This document shows positions 1-10,313 of a stretch of 64,000 bases of DNA, one piece after another (position 1 is the first letter of the stretch; each line of letters starts with the position of its first letter). Below the pieces are notes generated by a model. The model worked only from the letters and a program-made list of their open reading frames with translations. It made no database searches and was not told where the DNA came from. The translations under genes were made by a program, and so were the position numbers. Where the stretch lies: positions 54,555,427 to 54,619,426 of the forward strand of contig CM042089.1 in assembly GCA_023512835.1 (NCBI GenBank). Direction: 5' to 3'. Source of the stretch: Taxillus chinensis. Lineage: Eukaryota; Streptophyta; Magnoliopsida; Santalales; Loranthaceae.

Positions 1-144
1 AAGGTCTGAGGGTCAAAGTTCGAAGGTTTGAGGGTTGAAGGTTTGATCTTCGAGACAGATCTTCGAGGCCGCGTTTCCAGTGATCTTCGAGGCTCTGAGG
101 CGGTGATCTTCGAGGCAGTGTTCTATGAGTCTTTGATGGTGTGT

Positions 145-285
145 TTCATTTATCAAAACTATGTCGTTTTGATGGTGGGTTTCATTTATCAAAACTACGT
201 CGTTTTGATGGTGGGATTTCATTTATCAAAACTACGTCATTTTGATGGTGGGATTTCATTTATCAAAACTACGTCATTTTGATAA
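145..285 (+). repeat. Tandem repeat, about 37-bp unit, ACGT palindrome
   Basis: About four head-to-tail copies of a unit holding TTTCATTTATCAAAACTACG followed by TCGTTTTGATGG. Each unit contains the palindrome CAAAAC-TACGTC-GTTTTG or a one-base variant (154-171, 190-207, 228-245, 267-284). The array sits directly upstream of a TATA box at 293, so it looks like an LTR enhancer. The T1 solo LTR has only two units. Confidence 0.85.
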
Positions 286-292
286 GTGAGGT

Positions 293-300
293 CTATATAA
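293..300 (+). promoter_or_regulatory. TATA box of T1 LTR
   Basis: CTATATAA lies 9 bp after the last ACGT palindrome and is followed by a GA-rich leader. The matching site in the other T1 LTR is TCTATAAAAA at 39541. Location and sequence fit the LTR promoter; the exact start site is inferred. Confidence 0.6.
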
Positions 301-463
301 GGAGGAGCTCTCTTTGTTTTAGGTTTAGGGTTTTTGTTGTCAGCCATCGCAGAGAGAGAGAGAGAGGGAAAAAAGAGAGAGTTCTTGAGCGTTGCTGCTG
401 GGGTGACTCGCGTGGGTGGACGGCGTCTAACGTGGGAGCAAGAGCAAGGAGGATCTTCCTGAG

Positions 464-1230
464 GTAGGGGTTCTGTTCCTCCTTGAACCTATCCCAGGGT
501 TTTAGCCTTGTGATAGGCAGTCTGTTGTATATTCTGGATATGTATATATATATACATATATATATATATGTAAATCCATATAGGTGTGATCTCGTATATG
601 GATGTTGGCCTTCAATGGCGTATTTTGCTTGGATATTTGTATACATGCCCGTGAGGCTGGGGATTACGCATGCTAGGTGTTTGTTTTTATGCCTGTGTGG
701 CTAAGTTTGTGAACCTGTGAATGTGTGCACGATATGTGTTCGATGTTATGCCTGTGAGACTATGCAAATCAAGTGTTTGATATTATGCCTATGAGGCCAC
801 ACATGTTATGTGTTTGATAATATGCCTGTGTGACTATGCACATTATGTGTTTGAGGTTATGCCTGTGTGGCAGAAATGTATGTTATGTGTTTGATTGTAT
901 GATTGTTAGCCTGAGAGGATGTGGGAACTGTTTGCCTGAGAGGCGGTTAAGCTATTTGCCTGAGAGGCGGTTAAACATTTGCCCGAGAAGCGGTTAAATT
1001 GTTAGCCTGGAAGGCTGTGAAATTGGTAGCCTCTGAGGCTGTGGAGCTAGCGTGGCTGGGGCTGTGGTTGCGCCCATTTGAGTGGTGCTTTACTTGTATT
1101 TACTACTGCTACGACACTGCACTAGTACACGTTCTCATGTAGTGGTTAGGTGCATGGGATGGGTTGGGGAGACTTGATCCCTACTGAGCTGTGGTTGCTC
1201 ACCCCTCCTATTGTGTTCTGTTTTTCTAAG
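464..1230 (+). other. Putative LTR-internal intron (T1, left copy)
   Basis: GTAGGGG at 464 resembles a 5' splice site. Near the 3' end is the block CTACTGAGCTGTGG plus GCTCACCCC (1180-1207), then a pyrimidine tract and TTTTTCTAAG ending at 1230, where the sister LTR has TTTCTTTCAG. The acceptor here has CAG changed to AAG, so it may be dead. Splicing is inferred from comparison with two other LTR families. Confidence 0.4.
640..1050 (+). repeat. Degenerate tandem repeats in T1 LTR
   Basis: Two arrays lie side by side. At about 640-900 there are degenerate units of about 60 bp built on ATGCCTGTGAGGCTATGCA and a GTGTTTGAT block. At about 921-1050 there are roughly five units of about 26 bp built on TGCCTGAGAGGCGGTTAA. 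The first array is shared with the T1 solo LTR; the second is replaced there by a different 37-bp array. Confidence 0.7.
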
Positions 1231-1555
1231 GGACCTACAGGCGTTAGGTGGGAACACCAAGGTGGACAACAGTTTTGTTTGTGGTTTTGATTTACGTTAT
1301 TTGTATTACTTTTGGGAGGCTTTGTACCCTAGTGGTGAGATATTGTAAAGTGGTTTTATTGTAATAAAGGCATGTGGATTTGTAAACGTTTATCCTGATT
1401 TGAATTTAATAAATTTATGATTTTATCTTTTTGAATATCAGCTGTGTAGTGTATGATGTCCTATGTGAGTATTGTATCCTACCCCCTTCTCCACCGCATG
1501 GGTAAAGGGGGAGTCACGAACCAGTTTCCTCGGGTTGGAAATTCGGGGCGTGACA

Positions 1556-2868
1556 GAATGGAGAAGCTCCAGAATGAAGTTGAACTTTCTGACTTTGAGT
1601 TACAAAGGGTCAAGAATGAACTAGAATCCCTCATCAGAGTAAGCACTGACGGGGTTTAAATGCCTTGAGAACCACACTGAAGACGTAAAGGAGGCGTATA
1701 AGAATCAGCATGAGGGATCTCTTAAAACTATGGGTCCTATCTTTGAAGCCTGTAGCCAACTAGATCATGGAGAGATCACTCTCACCATGAAGCCACCTCA
1801 AAAGACCTTTAAGGACAGACCTAAGCCAGTTCCCATTGATGAACCTACAACCTCAACCAGTCCTGCTCCCAGTCCTACGGCAACTCATACTAATTCACCT
1901 CAACCTTCTCCTCCTCCACAACCGCGACAGGAAGCTACCTATGCCCGTGGGCAAAAGCGTGCACACAGAGCCACTGTACTCACCGATTCTGAAGATGATG
2001 TGCCCATTGGGACACGCATGAAGAAGCATCCTACTGCTCCAGGCCAAACCTCATCCTCCACTCAGCCTGGTCCCTCAATGACCCATCCAAGTACGGCTGA
2101 GTATTCCATGCCAGCTTCCCCTATTAAGCTAGCCACTACCACCACCACTACAATGATGGTACCATCGCGCACTGTTACTACAGGAGCCAGCCCAGCTAAA
2201 CTTGCCGCTTTCAATCACTATGTTTCGGGGACACCACCGCGCGGACTCATGGCTACGAAGCATTCTTCACTGGACCTGACCTGTGTCGTTTACTACACGA
2301 CGGTGAAGAGATGGATAATATTGAGATGACACAGTTCATCTTTGCACAAAAGTCCTATCTAGAGAAGCTTCCTCTCCATATCCGCCGAGATATTCGTGTG
2401 GAGCTCTGTTTGCCTATTATGCAGGCTCAGCTCATTGATGATGCCTCAATGATCGAGTTTATCCAGGGTTGCAGATATAAGAACTCCTTCCATCCATGGA
2501 ATGAGGTCGACCATGTGCTCATCCCCTACCTGTCAACATCCCCACACTGGTTTCTTCTCGATATCGATTTCAAGAACCAGAGGATCGTCATCTTTTACTC
2601 CAAGCCTACTACTCTACTACTCCATCGGCGGGAACAACTCCGTGAATTCAATCGCACTCTCACACGTGTCATGTAGGGATATTCGCATGGGTGTGGTGGC
2701 TATCATCTTTCAAAACCGATGGAAATTACTCGAGTCAAGCAAGGCGTTCCTGCTCAGGATGATGCCCATAGTTGTGGTTTTTATGTCTGCCACTATATTC
2801 GCATCCTAACCACCAACGGTTTCCCTGCCCTCGTGCCTAAATTTGATCGTGTGAGTAGTTGAGCCGCC
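1556..2868 (+). pseudogene. Sire-B 3' ORF, C48/ULP1-like peptidase, C-terminal part, broken
   Basis: This is the distal part of the extra gene that Sire-B carries after pol; its first part is cut off by the T1 LTR. A coiled-coil-like stretch (from 1559, MEKLQNEVELSDFE) shifts frame near 1655. A Pro/Ser/Thr-rich linker (1730-2300) follows, then a ULP1/C48 cysteine peptidase domain. The domain shows His in PHWFLLDIDF (about 2545), and QDDAHSCGFYVCHY with the catalytic Cys (about 2758-2800). The expected catalytic Asp is Tyr here (IVIFYSK against IVIFDCK in the copy near 62860). An amber stop at 2674-2676 splits the domain and is shared with that other copy. It cannot make an active enzyme as it stands. 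Original substrate (SUMO-like or other) is unknown. Confidence 0.8.
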
Positions 2869-3137
2869 TCATTACATCTGACTACTGCTCAACTCCTACG
2901 CAAGCAAGCTGCTATTTTTCTGTTTACGCAAAGTGTAAAATATTCTAACTTTAAACCGTAATTGTCTTGTACTCTATTTAATTATACACTGCTCTTCATC
3001 TTTCCTCTTTCTATGTTTTGTGTACTTACTTTATCTCAGTTACTTTTTGTGTATGTCTTTGCTCTACTGCCTGCTGTTTTGTGTTTTATTGCATTGCTCC
3101 CATGCGATTTGTGTTTTGGTGCTTGTTCCTCACCCCA

Positions 3138-3376
3138 TAAAGGGGGAGTATATCTCAGGGGGAGCAAGGTCGTAGGGGGAGTTATCTTCGACAGGAGGCA
3201 GCTAACGCAGCTTCATGCCTACGGGGGAGAGGAGTGTGCATTTTCGTAATTTTGTTCTCCTCCAAATTTTTCATATGCAAAGATATTTTTTGTTAACTTA
3301 AAACTGCCCATCATACTCGCAGTCTCAAACTTCATGTTTTTCACCCGTTGTCAGCTTACATTAAATAGGGGGAGAT
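3138..3376 (+). promoter_or_regulatory. Ladder of polypurine tracts, Sire-B 3' end
   Basis: Five purine tracts of the AGGGGGAG type occur in 240 bp (near 3140, 3158, 3174, 3222 and 3367). The last, AAATAGGGGGAGAT, abuts the LTR start and is the likely plus-strand primer. Repeated PPT-like tracts upstream of the 3' LTR are known in Sireviruses. The same ladder occurs at 63385-63625. Confidence 0.75.
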
Positions 3377-4723
3377 TGTTGGAAATATAGGATTTGATGA
3401 AGCTGCCAAAATATAGTCTAAGTCTGGAGACTCGAAGATCCGAAGGTCGTAGGGTCAAAGAGTCATAGTTCGTAGAAGTAAAACTGTCACAAGACATATT
3501 GGCGAGAGGCTCATAGACTCGTAGGGTCTGGAGACTCAAAGCATATTTGTGATAGAACACATTGCGACTCGAAGATCCTGGGTCGAAGGTTGTAGAGTCG
3601 CAGTACGAAAAAGAGAGCGATACTATAAGCGACGATTAAATTCAGAGACTTGTAGAGTCGAAGAATTCTAAACGAACAGTAACCAAACTTAAATAACTCG
3701 AAGACTCGAAGCCTGTAGAACTATAGAGTCCCTAAAGTGCTCATGTCACTGAACATAACTTGAAGTACTGCTAGACTCGTAGACTCAAGGGTCGTAGAGT
3801 CGCAGCCTTAAAACACAATTAAGAAACTGGACTCGCAGACTCATAGGTCGAAGGTCGAAGAGTCGAAGCAATAATGACTGACAAACACAAGTGTAACTGT
3901 AACTCAAGGGCCGTAGAGTCGTAGACTCAAGGGTCGTAGAAATAAATACTGTTAATCTAAAGAAATTGTCAGACGTCACAGACTCAGAGATCTGGAATTC
4001 TGACGTTATAGTTGAAGGGTCGTAGCCGTAGAGTCGAAGACTCGTAGAATGGGAAACTCCGTACATGAGTAAATGCGAAAGGCTAAGGAAGAAATATAAA
4101 GTCTAAGACTCGTAGAGTTGAAGGTTTTCAAGGTCGAAGACTCGCAAAGTCGAAGAGCCTCTTAGTCAAGTAAATAAGCTGAGAAACCCAAAGGTCGTAG
4201 ACCCGCAAAGCTAGGGTCGTAGACTCGCAGCTGTAACCACAGGAAGATTAGGCGCACCTCGAAGAAATCACTCTAAGAGCCATTAGGATAGTCGCAGACT
4301 CGTAGAGTCGTAGACTCGCAGAGTCGCAGACTTACAATTAATACAGTGACACAACAGACTTAATCTAACTCGAACTCTAGCCTCGGAGACTCGAAGATAT
4401 GTGAGTCGTAGACTTGCAGATATAAACACTATAAAACCTGAAGTAAACGTCCACAAACTCAACAGGCTCTAATTGAAACCTTTGAGTCATCAAAGCTACG
4501 AGGCACCCACCTTCAAGGCATACTTACAACCCTAAGCATATTCACTTAGCGATATCTTCAGCTAGGGTTTGTACAGTAAGCCTACGCCGTCTCAAGCAGG
4601 TGAAGTGCAATTAATGCCCCATTAATTGCGATCAACCACTTTCCACGGATGAACGACCAAGATCGACTACGCAAGTATGGGCATGGAACTGTGCATCATG
4701 GGCAACAGATCTGCAAATCGGAG

Positions 4724-4804
<81 letters not shown>

Positions 4805-5442
4805 AGATCAACCCATCCCCTGACATCCCACATATCCAGTGGCGGGAAGTCAGTCTGTCGGATGGACAACTAGGCGCACAACAATCTAAACTTAAAATAT
4901 ATATCTCTCTCACATGAAACGACAAAAAAATGAGTTAGTCTCTTTCTCTGAAAGTGTGGAATACACAAAATACAAGAAAAAGGATTCTTACATAGATTAA
5001 GATACATCTTTTGAAGAATTGAAGAAAAGTGTTCCAACGCAAGAGAGAAAGACTAAGAGAGAGAAAGAGAACTTCAAAGTGATATGCGCCGCGTTGAACC
5101 AAGATCATGATCAAATGTTGTGATCAATCAAAAACCCTTGTTCATCAAACATCCAGCACTATCATCGAGTCTCATCTCTGTGTTGTTTCCCACAATCCAA
5201 ACTATTAAAGCTCATTCCTGTTACATCTGAGATCTGTTTAGCAAAGAGCATTTACTCCTATCTCAGATTTGTCTGATAGTTCATTACGCCTCACATTATC
5301 ACTCAAATTACTACTGTCATCTTCTCCATAAATACTTCCATCATAGTTATCCATAGAAGTAGTATAAACCAGCTAACGGTCTAGCTTTAGAGCAAGAAGA
5401 GAGCCTATTCACCCCCCCTCTAGACTCACTTTGGGACCTACA
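3377..5442 (+). repeat. Sire-B 3' LTR (first element)
   Basis: It starts TGTTGGAAATATAGG directly after the polypurine tract and ends TTTGGGACCTACA. It aligns along its length with the 5' LTR at 8307-10271 and with the LTR start at 63626. The extra length is almost all due to an 81-base C run at 4724. The central 1 kb is a field of short motifs built on GACTCGTAGAGTCGAAG. The element was inserted into the Sire-L-type copia that starts at 5443. Confidence 0.92.
4724..4804 (+). repeat. Poly-C tract, 81 bases
   Basis: An uninterrupted run of C. In the sister LTR the same place (about 9640) has a single C between GAG and AGATC. It is either a true homopolymer expansion or a sequencing or assembly artefact. 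Confidence 0.95.
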
Positions 5443-6676
5443 CAACTGACGCTAACAAAGTAAAGTCAACTTGGAAAGCTAAAGTTCCTAACAAAGCAAA
5501 ATCCGAAACTATTGACATTGTGGTTGTTTTTCCTAACCTCCCGAAACAAGTTTGGGCACCAAAAGTGTAATCTATTGTCTTGTAGGAGCATCTCTGGAAT
5601 TCATTGTCGGACCACTTGAAGTTAAAGATCAATCAAAGCAAGGGGATACTCGATAGTGGATGCTCCGGACATATGACGGGTGATCAGTCTCTGCTCATTA
5701 AAGTTGCTGACAAATGAGGCACATCCGTATCATATGGTGACAACAGTAAAGGTAAGACTGTGGGGTATGGCACTTTAACCGATGGCTGTGTATCAATTAC
5801 TAAGGTTGCACTAGTCGAAGGTTTGAAGCATAATCTGCCGAGTGTTAGTAATTTATGTGACAAAGGATTTACTATTTCCTTTATGTCCAAAACCTGCACA
5901 TTTAGGGAAAACTTATCTGGAGATATTAAGTTCTCCGGAGTAAGAGATGGGGATAGATATTCAGTGGTCTTAAGAAATAGTTCTTCTGACCTTGTATGCT
6001 TCCTCACTACAGCATCAAATGAAGAAAAGTTGGCTATGGCAGAGGAGTTGCGCTCATTTAAATTTTAAAACTTTGTCTAAACTAGTGTCGCTTGACTTGG
6101 TCAATGGTCTGCCCAAACATAAATACTCCAGAGATTCACTCTATCGAGAATGCCGACTTGGCAAGCAGACCAAGCATAGCTTTAAGAGCAAAGCAGTTAA
6201 TTCAATAACTACTCCTTTGCAACTTCTTCATATGGACCTCTGTGGTCCCATTTCTATTGCTTCACTTGCTGGCGCGAGATACGCCCTTATGGTTATCGAT
6301 GACTTCACCAGGTATACAAGAGTGATGTTCCTGAAATCGAAGGATCAAACATTTGAATATCTTGTAGATCTCTTCAACTGGATAAGCAATTCACAAGAAC
6401 TGGGCATTAAATGCATCAGGAGTGATCATGGTACGGAATTTGACTTTTCATATATGAGATCATATTGTTCTAAATAGGGCATTTAGCACGACTTCTTTGC
6501 GCCCAAGACTCCACAACAAAATGGAGTTGTTGAGCGTAACAATCGCACTTTAGTCGAAGCTGGTAGATCAATGTTAGCAGGGGCAAAGCTTCCTCTCAGT
6601 CTACGGGCTGAAGCAATGTCTACTGCATGCTATGTTTAGAACAAAACTCTTATCAATAAGGTTACCATGAATCCGA
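5443..6676 (+). pseudogene. Sire-L-type copia gag end, protease and integrase, fragment
   Basis: Closely related to the Sire-L pol on the other strand near 34373-35315 and 23300-23451. The copia aspartic protease motif LDSGCSGHMTGDQ is at about 5650. The integrase HHCC region follows (about 6050-6170), then the core with MDLCGP (about 6233), SDHGTEF (about 6422) and PQQNGVVERNNRT (about 6515), that is the D, D and E residues. Stops and frameshifts occur after VADK, at EEKLAMAEE, at CSK* and at GI* (TAG 6484-6486); the last is shared with Sire-L. It is truncated on the left by the Sire-B element and on the right by an Athila-like LTR, so RT and RNase H are missing. Confidence 0.85.
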
Positions 6677-8153
6677 TGATGGGATTGACTTAATATATTT
6701 GGTTTGATAGGCTTTGCAGCAAGTGCACTGGTGAGGTAATAAAATGGAGTATTAAGACTCCGGTTTGTCGAAGCCACAGGGAGATAGTTGTTGCTGTTAA
6801 GCAATGAACACCAAGCTAAAAAGGTTTTCTTTTATGTCTGGATAATTGTGTTTTTGTTGTGAATTTAACCTAAATTCTAGACAAGCAAATGCAGAAATGG
6901 AATGCACAAATTGTTGGCAAATCACTTTAATTGGAGATTTCAATGATATAAGGATCTAGGGTCACAATTTCACCACCCAATGGTCTATAACACTTTGGTT
7001 ATGGCATTTGGTCTTGAATTAATCAATATATGCCTTAATTCATATTCATGTTGATTATCACCTACCTATCTTACACTTGGTCCATGCTAAGACAGGTTTA
7101 AGTCTTTTATTCCATTTGGTCCATGAGAATAAAAGTTATCAGAGGAAGACAATCAATCTAACAATTGCACACTTGGATAATCATGCAATCATCAGACCTA
7201 ATGCACTAAAATCCACCCTAGACAAGGGCTGAGATAACCCAATCATGCATAAATCAGGCTTTGCATTCAACCAATAATGAATTAAACATGAACAGAGTAT
7301 TATTCCAAATGAACAAGCAAAATCCACAACCCAAAGTTATTACATCTCATTGGGGGCTACATCGCTCCCCTAGATGGAAGAGTTTTACCCCATAATCATG
7401 TTTATAAAACCATAAAATTCATAACAATCCATGATTACAGTACCAGAAAATAGGGAGAGAGACAAATAGATGAACAATAACCTCAGCCTTCTCCTCTTCT
7501 GTTCCCTAGCCTCTACCACCAAGAATTGATCTCCACCACCGTTAGCGTCCAAAAATGATTAGTTGTGTCTCCAGCAATAAATGATTGCTCTCTAGGAATC
7601 CAGATCCCTCTTGCTATGCACCTCCCATCTCTATTTATAGGGCTACATGGCTTACATAAGGTGTGCCCTAGTTGACAGCTACTGTCGCTACCAAAACGAC
7701 ATAGTTTTGGTAAGTGGCAGCTTTCTTTGTTCCAAGCTCAATAAAAATCAATTCACATCGAATTTGAACCAAGTCTTTTAGGTAAACAATATCAGGACAA
7801 TAAAACCAAGCCTCCAGAGCAAAAATACACCTGCCCGCGACAATGCACGTGATAATGCCATTGTCACGGGCACCTCCAATTCAGCTCAAAATTGCTCCAC
7901 AGCTTCCAAATAGCATATAGAAGGCTCCTATGATCTTAGACCTCTGCCCGCGACAATTACCATTGTCGCGGGTAACTTGAATCTGCCTCCTTTCGAGTCC
8001 ATCTTCTGCCCACAGCTTCTTCTTGAGTGTACAAGGTGGTTCAACAAATGTGTGTGAGAAAATTCTCCCTCAAAACCTATCAAAATCACTCAAAAAGTAC
8101 CACTATACACAAAACAGTGTCTTCCCATGGGTTAGAGTAAATGTATGCAAATT
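6677..8153 (-). repeat. Athila-like LTR, truncated at its U3 start
   Basis: Diverged relative of the Athila LTRs at 23457 and 32843, in the same orientation (element sense on the minus strand). Shared order: a primer-side block with GTCGAAGCCACAGGGAG, the GGGGGCTACATCGCTCCC block (7351), a TATA box CTATAAATAG (minus, 7633-7642), the CAAAAC...GTTTTG palindrome (7688-7714), then two hairpins (7834-7870, 7947-7972). About the last 100 bp seen in the other LTRs are missing; the sequence switches at 8154 to an inverted Sire-B LTR piece. No coding part follows. Confidence 0.75.
7947..7972. other. Perfect hairpin in Athila-like U3
   Basis: Arms CCCGCGACAAT and ATTGTCGCGGG with a 4-base loop. A second, near-perfect pair with the same arm lies at 7834-7845 and 7859-7870. 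Both align in position with hairpins of different sequence in the other Athila LTRs (24573-24610, 24687-24709). Confidence 0.85.
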
Positions 8154-8306
8154 ACTATCAGACAAATCTGAGATGTAGTAAATGCTCCTTGTTCACAAAT
8201 CTCAGTTGTGTAAGGAATGGTCCATGATAGTTTTGATTGTGGAAATCAACACTGAGGTTAGACTAGATGATCGTGCTGAATCTTGGATGAACAAGAGTAT
8301 ATGATG
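8154..8306 (-). repeat. Inverted fragment of a Sire-B LTR
   Basis: Reverse complement of the LTR section near 9955-10110; the match includes the ACTATCAGACAAATCTGAG block and runs to GTATATGATG at the junction with the LTR at 8307. It is best read as the remains of an older Sire-B LTR in minus orientation into which the large Sire-B element inserted. Confidence 0.8.
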
Positions 8307-10271
8307 TGTTGGAAATATAGGATTTGATGAAGCTGCCATAATACAATCTAAGTCTGGAGACTCGAAGATCCGAAGGTTGTAGGGTCGAAGAGTCGAAGTT
8401 CGTAGAAATAGACCTGTCACAGGACATATTGGCGAGAGGCTTGTAGACTCGTAAGGTCTGGAGACTCGAAGTAAAAATATGACAGAACACGTTGCGACTC
8501 GTAGATCTAGGGTCGAAGATCGTAGAGTCGAAGTGCAAAAAAGAGAGAGTTACTGCAAGCATAAATAAATTCAGAGACTCGTAGAGTCAAAGAATTCTAA
8601 AGAACAGTAACCAACTTTAAATGACTAGAAGACTCGAAGCCCGTAGAACTGTAGAGTCCCTAAGAGTGCCAAAGTCAATTAACAGAATAGAAAGTAGACT
8701 CGTAAACTCCAGGGTCGTAGAGTGGAACCTTAGAACACTGTTAAGAAAATAGGACTCGTAGACTCATAGTTAGAAGATCGAAGAGTCGAAGCCAAAAAGA
8801 CTTACCAACTAAAATGAAACTGTAACTCGAGAGTTGTAGAGTCGTAGATGCAAGGGATACAGGTAATTTAAGGAACTTGTCAGACACATCGCAGACTTAA
8901 AGATCATGAAGGCAGAAAGTAATAGCTGAAGGGTCGTAGCCGTTGAGTCGAAGACTCGTAGAATATTGAAACTCAGTACATGAGCAAATGCGAAAGGCTA
9001 AGGAAGAAATGTAAAGTCTAAGACTCGTAGAGTCGAAGGTTTTCAAGGTCGAAGACTCGCAGAGTCGAAGAGCCTCTTAGTCAAGTAAAAATAAGCTGAG
9101 AAACCCGAAGGCCGTAGACCCGCAAAGCTAGGGTCGTAGACTCGCAGTTGTAACAACAGGTAGATTAGGCACACTTCGAAGAAGTCACTCTAAGAATCAT
9201 TAGGATAGTCACAGACTCATAGAGTCGTAGACTCGTAAAGTCGCAGACTTACAGTTAATAGAGTGACATAATAGACTTAATCTAACTCAAACTCTAGCCT
9301 CGGAGACTCGAAGGTATGTGAGTTGTAGACTCACAAATATCAACACTGTAAATCCTGAAGTAAACTTCCGCAACCTCAACAGGCTCTAACTAAAACCTTC
9401 GAGTCATCAAACCTACAAGGCACCCACCTTCTAGGCATACTTAAAACCCTAAGCATATTCACTTAGCGATATCTTCAGCTAGGGTTTGTACAGTAAGCTT
9501 GCGCCGTCTTGAGCAGTTGGAGTGCAGTTAATGCCGCATTAATTGCAATCAACCACTTTCCACGGATGAACGGCCAAGATGGACTACGTAAGTGTGGGCA
9601 TGCAACTGCGCAGCATGGGCAACAGATCTGCAAATAAGAGCAGATCAACCCATCCCCTGACATCCTGCATATCCAGTGGCGGGAAGTTGGTCTGTTGGAT
9701 GGACAACTAGGCATACATCCATCTAAACATAAAATATATCTCTCTCTCACACTTAAAAAAAAAAAAAGGAGAGTTAGTCTCTTTCTCTAAAAGCGTGGAA
9801 TACAAAAAAACACAAGAAATAAGATTAAGATATAGATCTTTTGCAGAATTTAGAGAGCTATTCCAACGCTAGACAGAGAGATTTAAGGAGAGAAAAAGAA
9901 CTTCCAAGTGCTTTGCGCCGCGTTGAATCAAGATCAAGATCAAACTTTGTGATCCATCATATACTCTTGTTCACCCAAGATTCAGCACGATTATCTAGTC
10001 TACCCTTAGTGTTGTTTTCCACATACCAAAACTATCGAAGACCATTCCTTACACAACTAAGATATGTGAACAAGGAGCATTTATTACATCTTAGATTTGT
10101 CTGATAGTTCATAACTCACATTATCACTCAAATTACTACTGTCATCTTCTCCATAAATACTTCCAGCATAGTTATCCTTAGAAGTACCACATACCAGCAA
10201 ATAGTCTAGCTTCCGCGCACAAAGAAAGTCTATTCACCCCCCCCCCCTCTAGACTCACTTTGGGACCTACA
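8307..10271 (+). repeat. Sire-B 5' LTR (second, large element)
   Basis: Starts TGTTGGAAATATAGG, ends TTTGGGACCTACA, and is followed after 2 bp by an initiator-tRNA primer site. It matches the LTR at 3377-5442 throughout and the partial LTR at 63626. It contains many copies of short palindromic motifs such as GACTCGTAGAGTCGAAG (about 8350-9340). The element's left target duplication should be TGATG (8302-8306); the right copy lies beyond the window. Confidence 0.93.
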
Positions 10272-10273
10272 AT

Positions 10274-10285
10274 TGGTATCGGAGC
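10274..10285 (+). promoter_or_regulatory. Primer binding site, initiator Met tRNA
   Basis: TGGTATCGGAGC two bases after the LTR end. It matches the usual plant copia site (TGGTATCAGAGC) except one base. It sets the polarity of the Sire-B element and confirms that 8307-10271 is the 5' LTR. Confidence 0.9.
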
Positions 10286-10313
10286 AGTTCTACAACTCCA
10301 TAGAGATCCCTAA

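Larger units (their letters stand above)
1..1555 (+). repeat. T1 gypsy LTR, 3' portion (5' end outside window)
   Basis: Long terminal repeat of a Ty3/gypsy element, cut by the window start. It ends in GGGGCGTGACA at 1555. Blocks along its length match the complete T1 solo LTR at 39055-40838: the TATA region, the Tyr-like block around 570-620 (CCATATAGGTGTGATCTC), the CTACTGAGCTGTGG block near 1180, and the tail. Head and tail resemble the Tekay LTR of this window, so a chromovirus origin is likely, but no coding part of T1 is present. It interrupts the 3' gene of a Sire-B element that resumes at 1556. Whether it is a solo LTR or the 3' LTR of a full element cannot be seen. Confidence 0.85.

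Noticed and set aside
28..282. 84-aa ORF with repeated SFIYQNYVVLMVG-like units
   Set aside because: Translation of the 37-bp enhancer-like tandem repeat in the T1 LTR.
4632..4925. ORFs with a long poly-Pro or poly-Gly run on either strand
   Set aside because: They exist only because of the 81-base C run in the Sire-B LTR; the sister LTR has no such frame.
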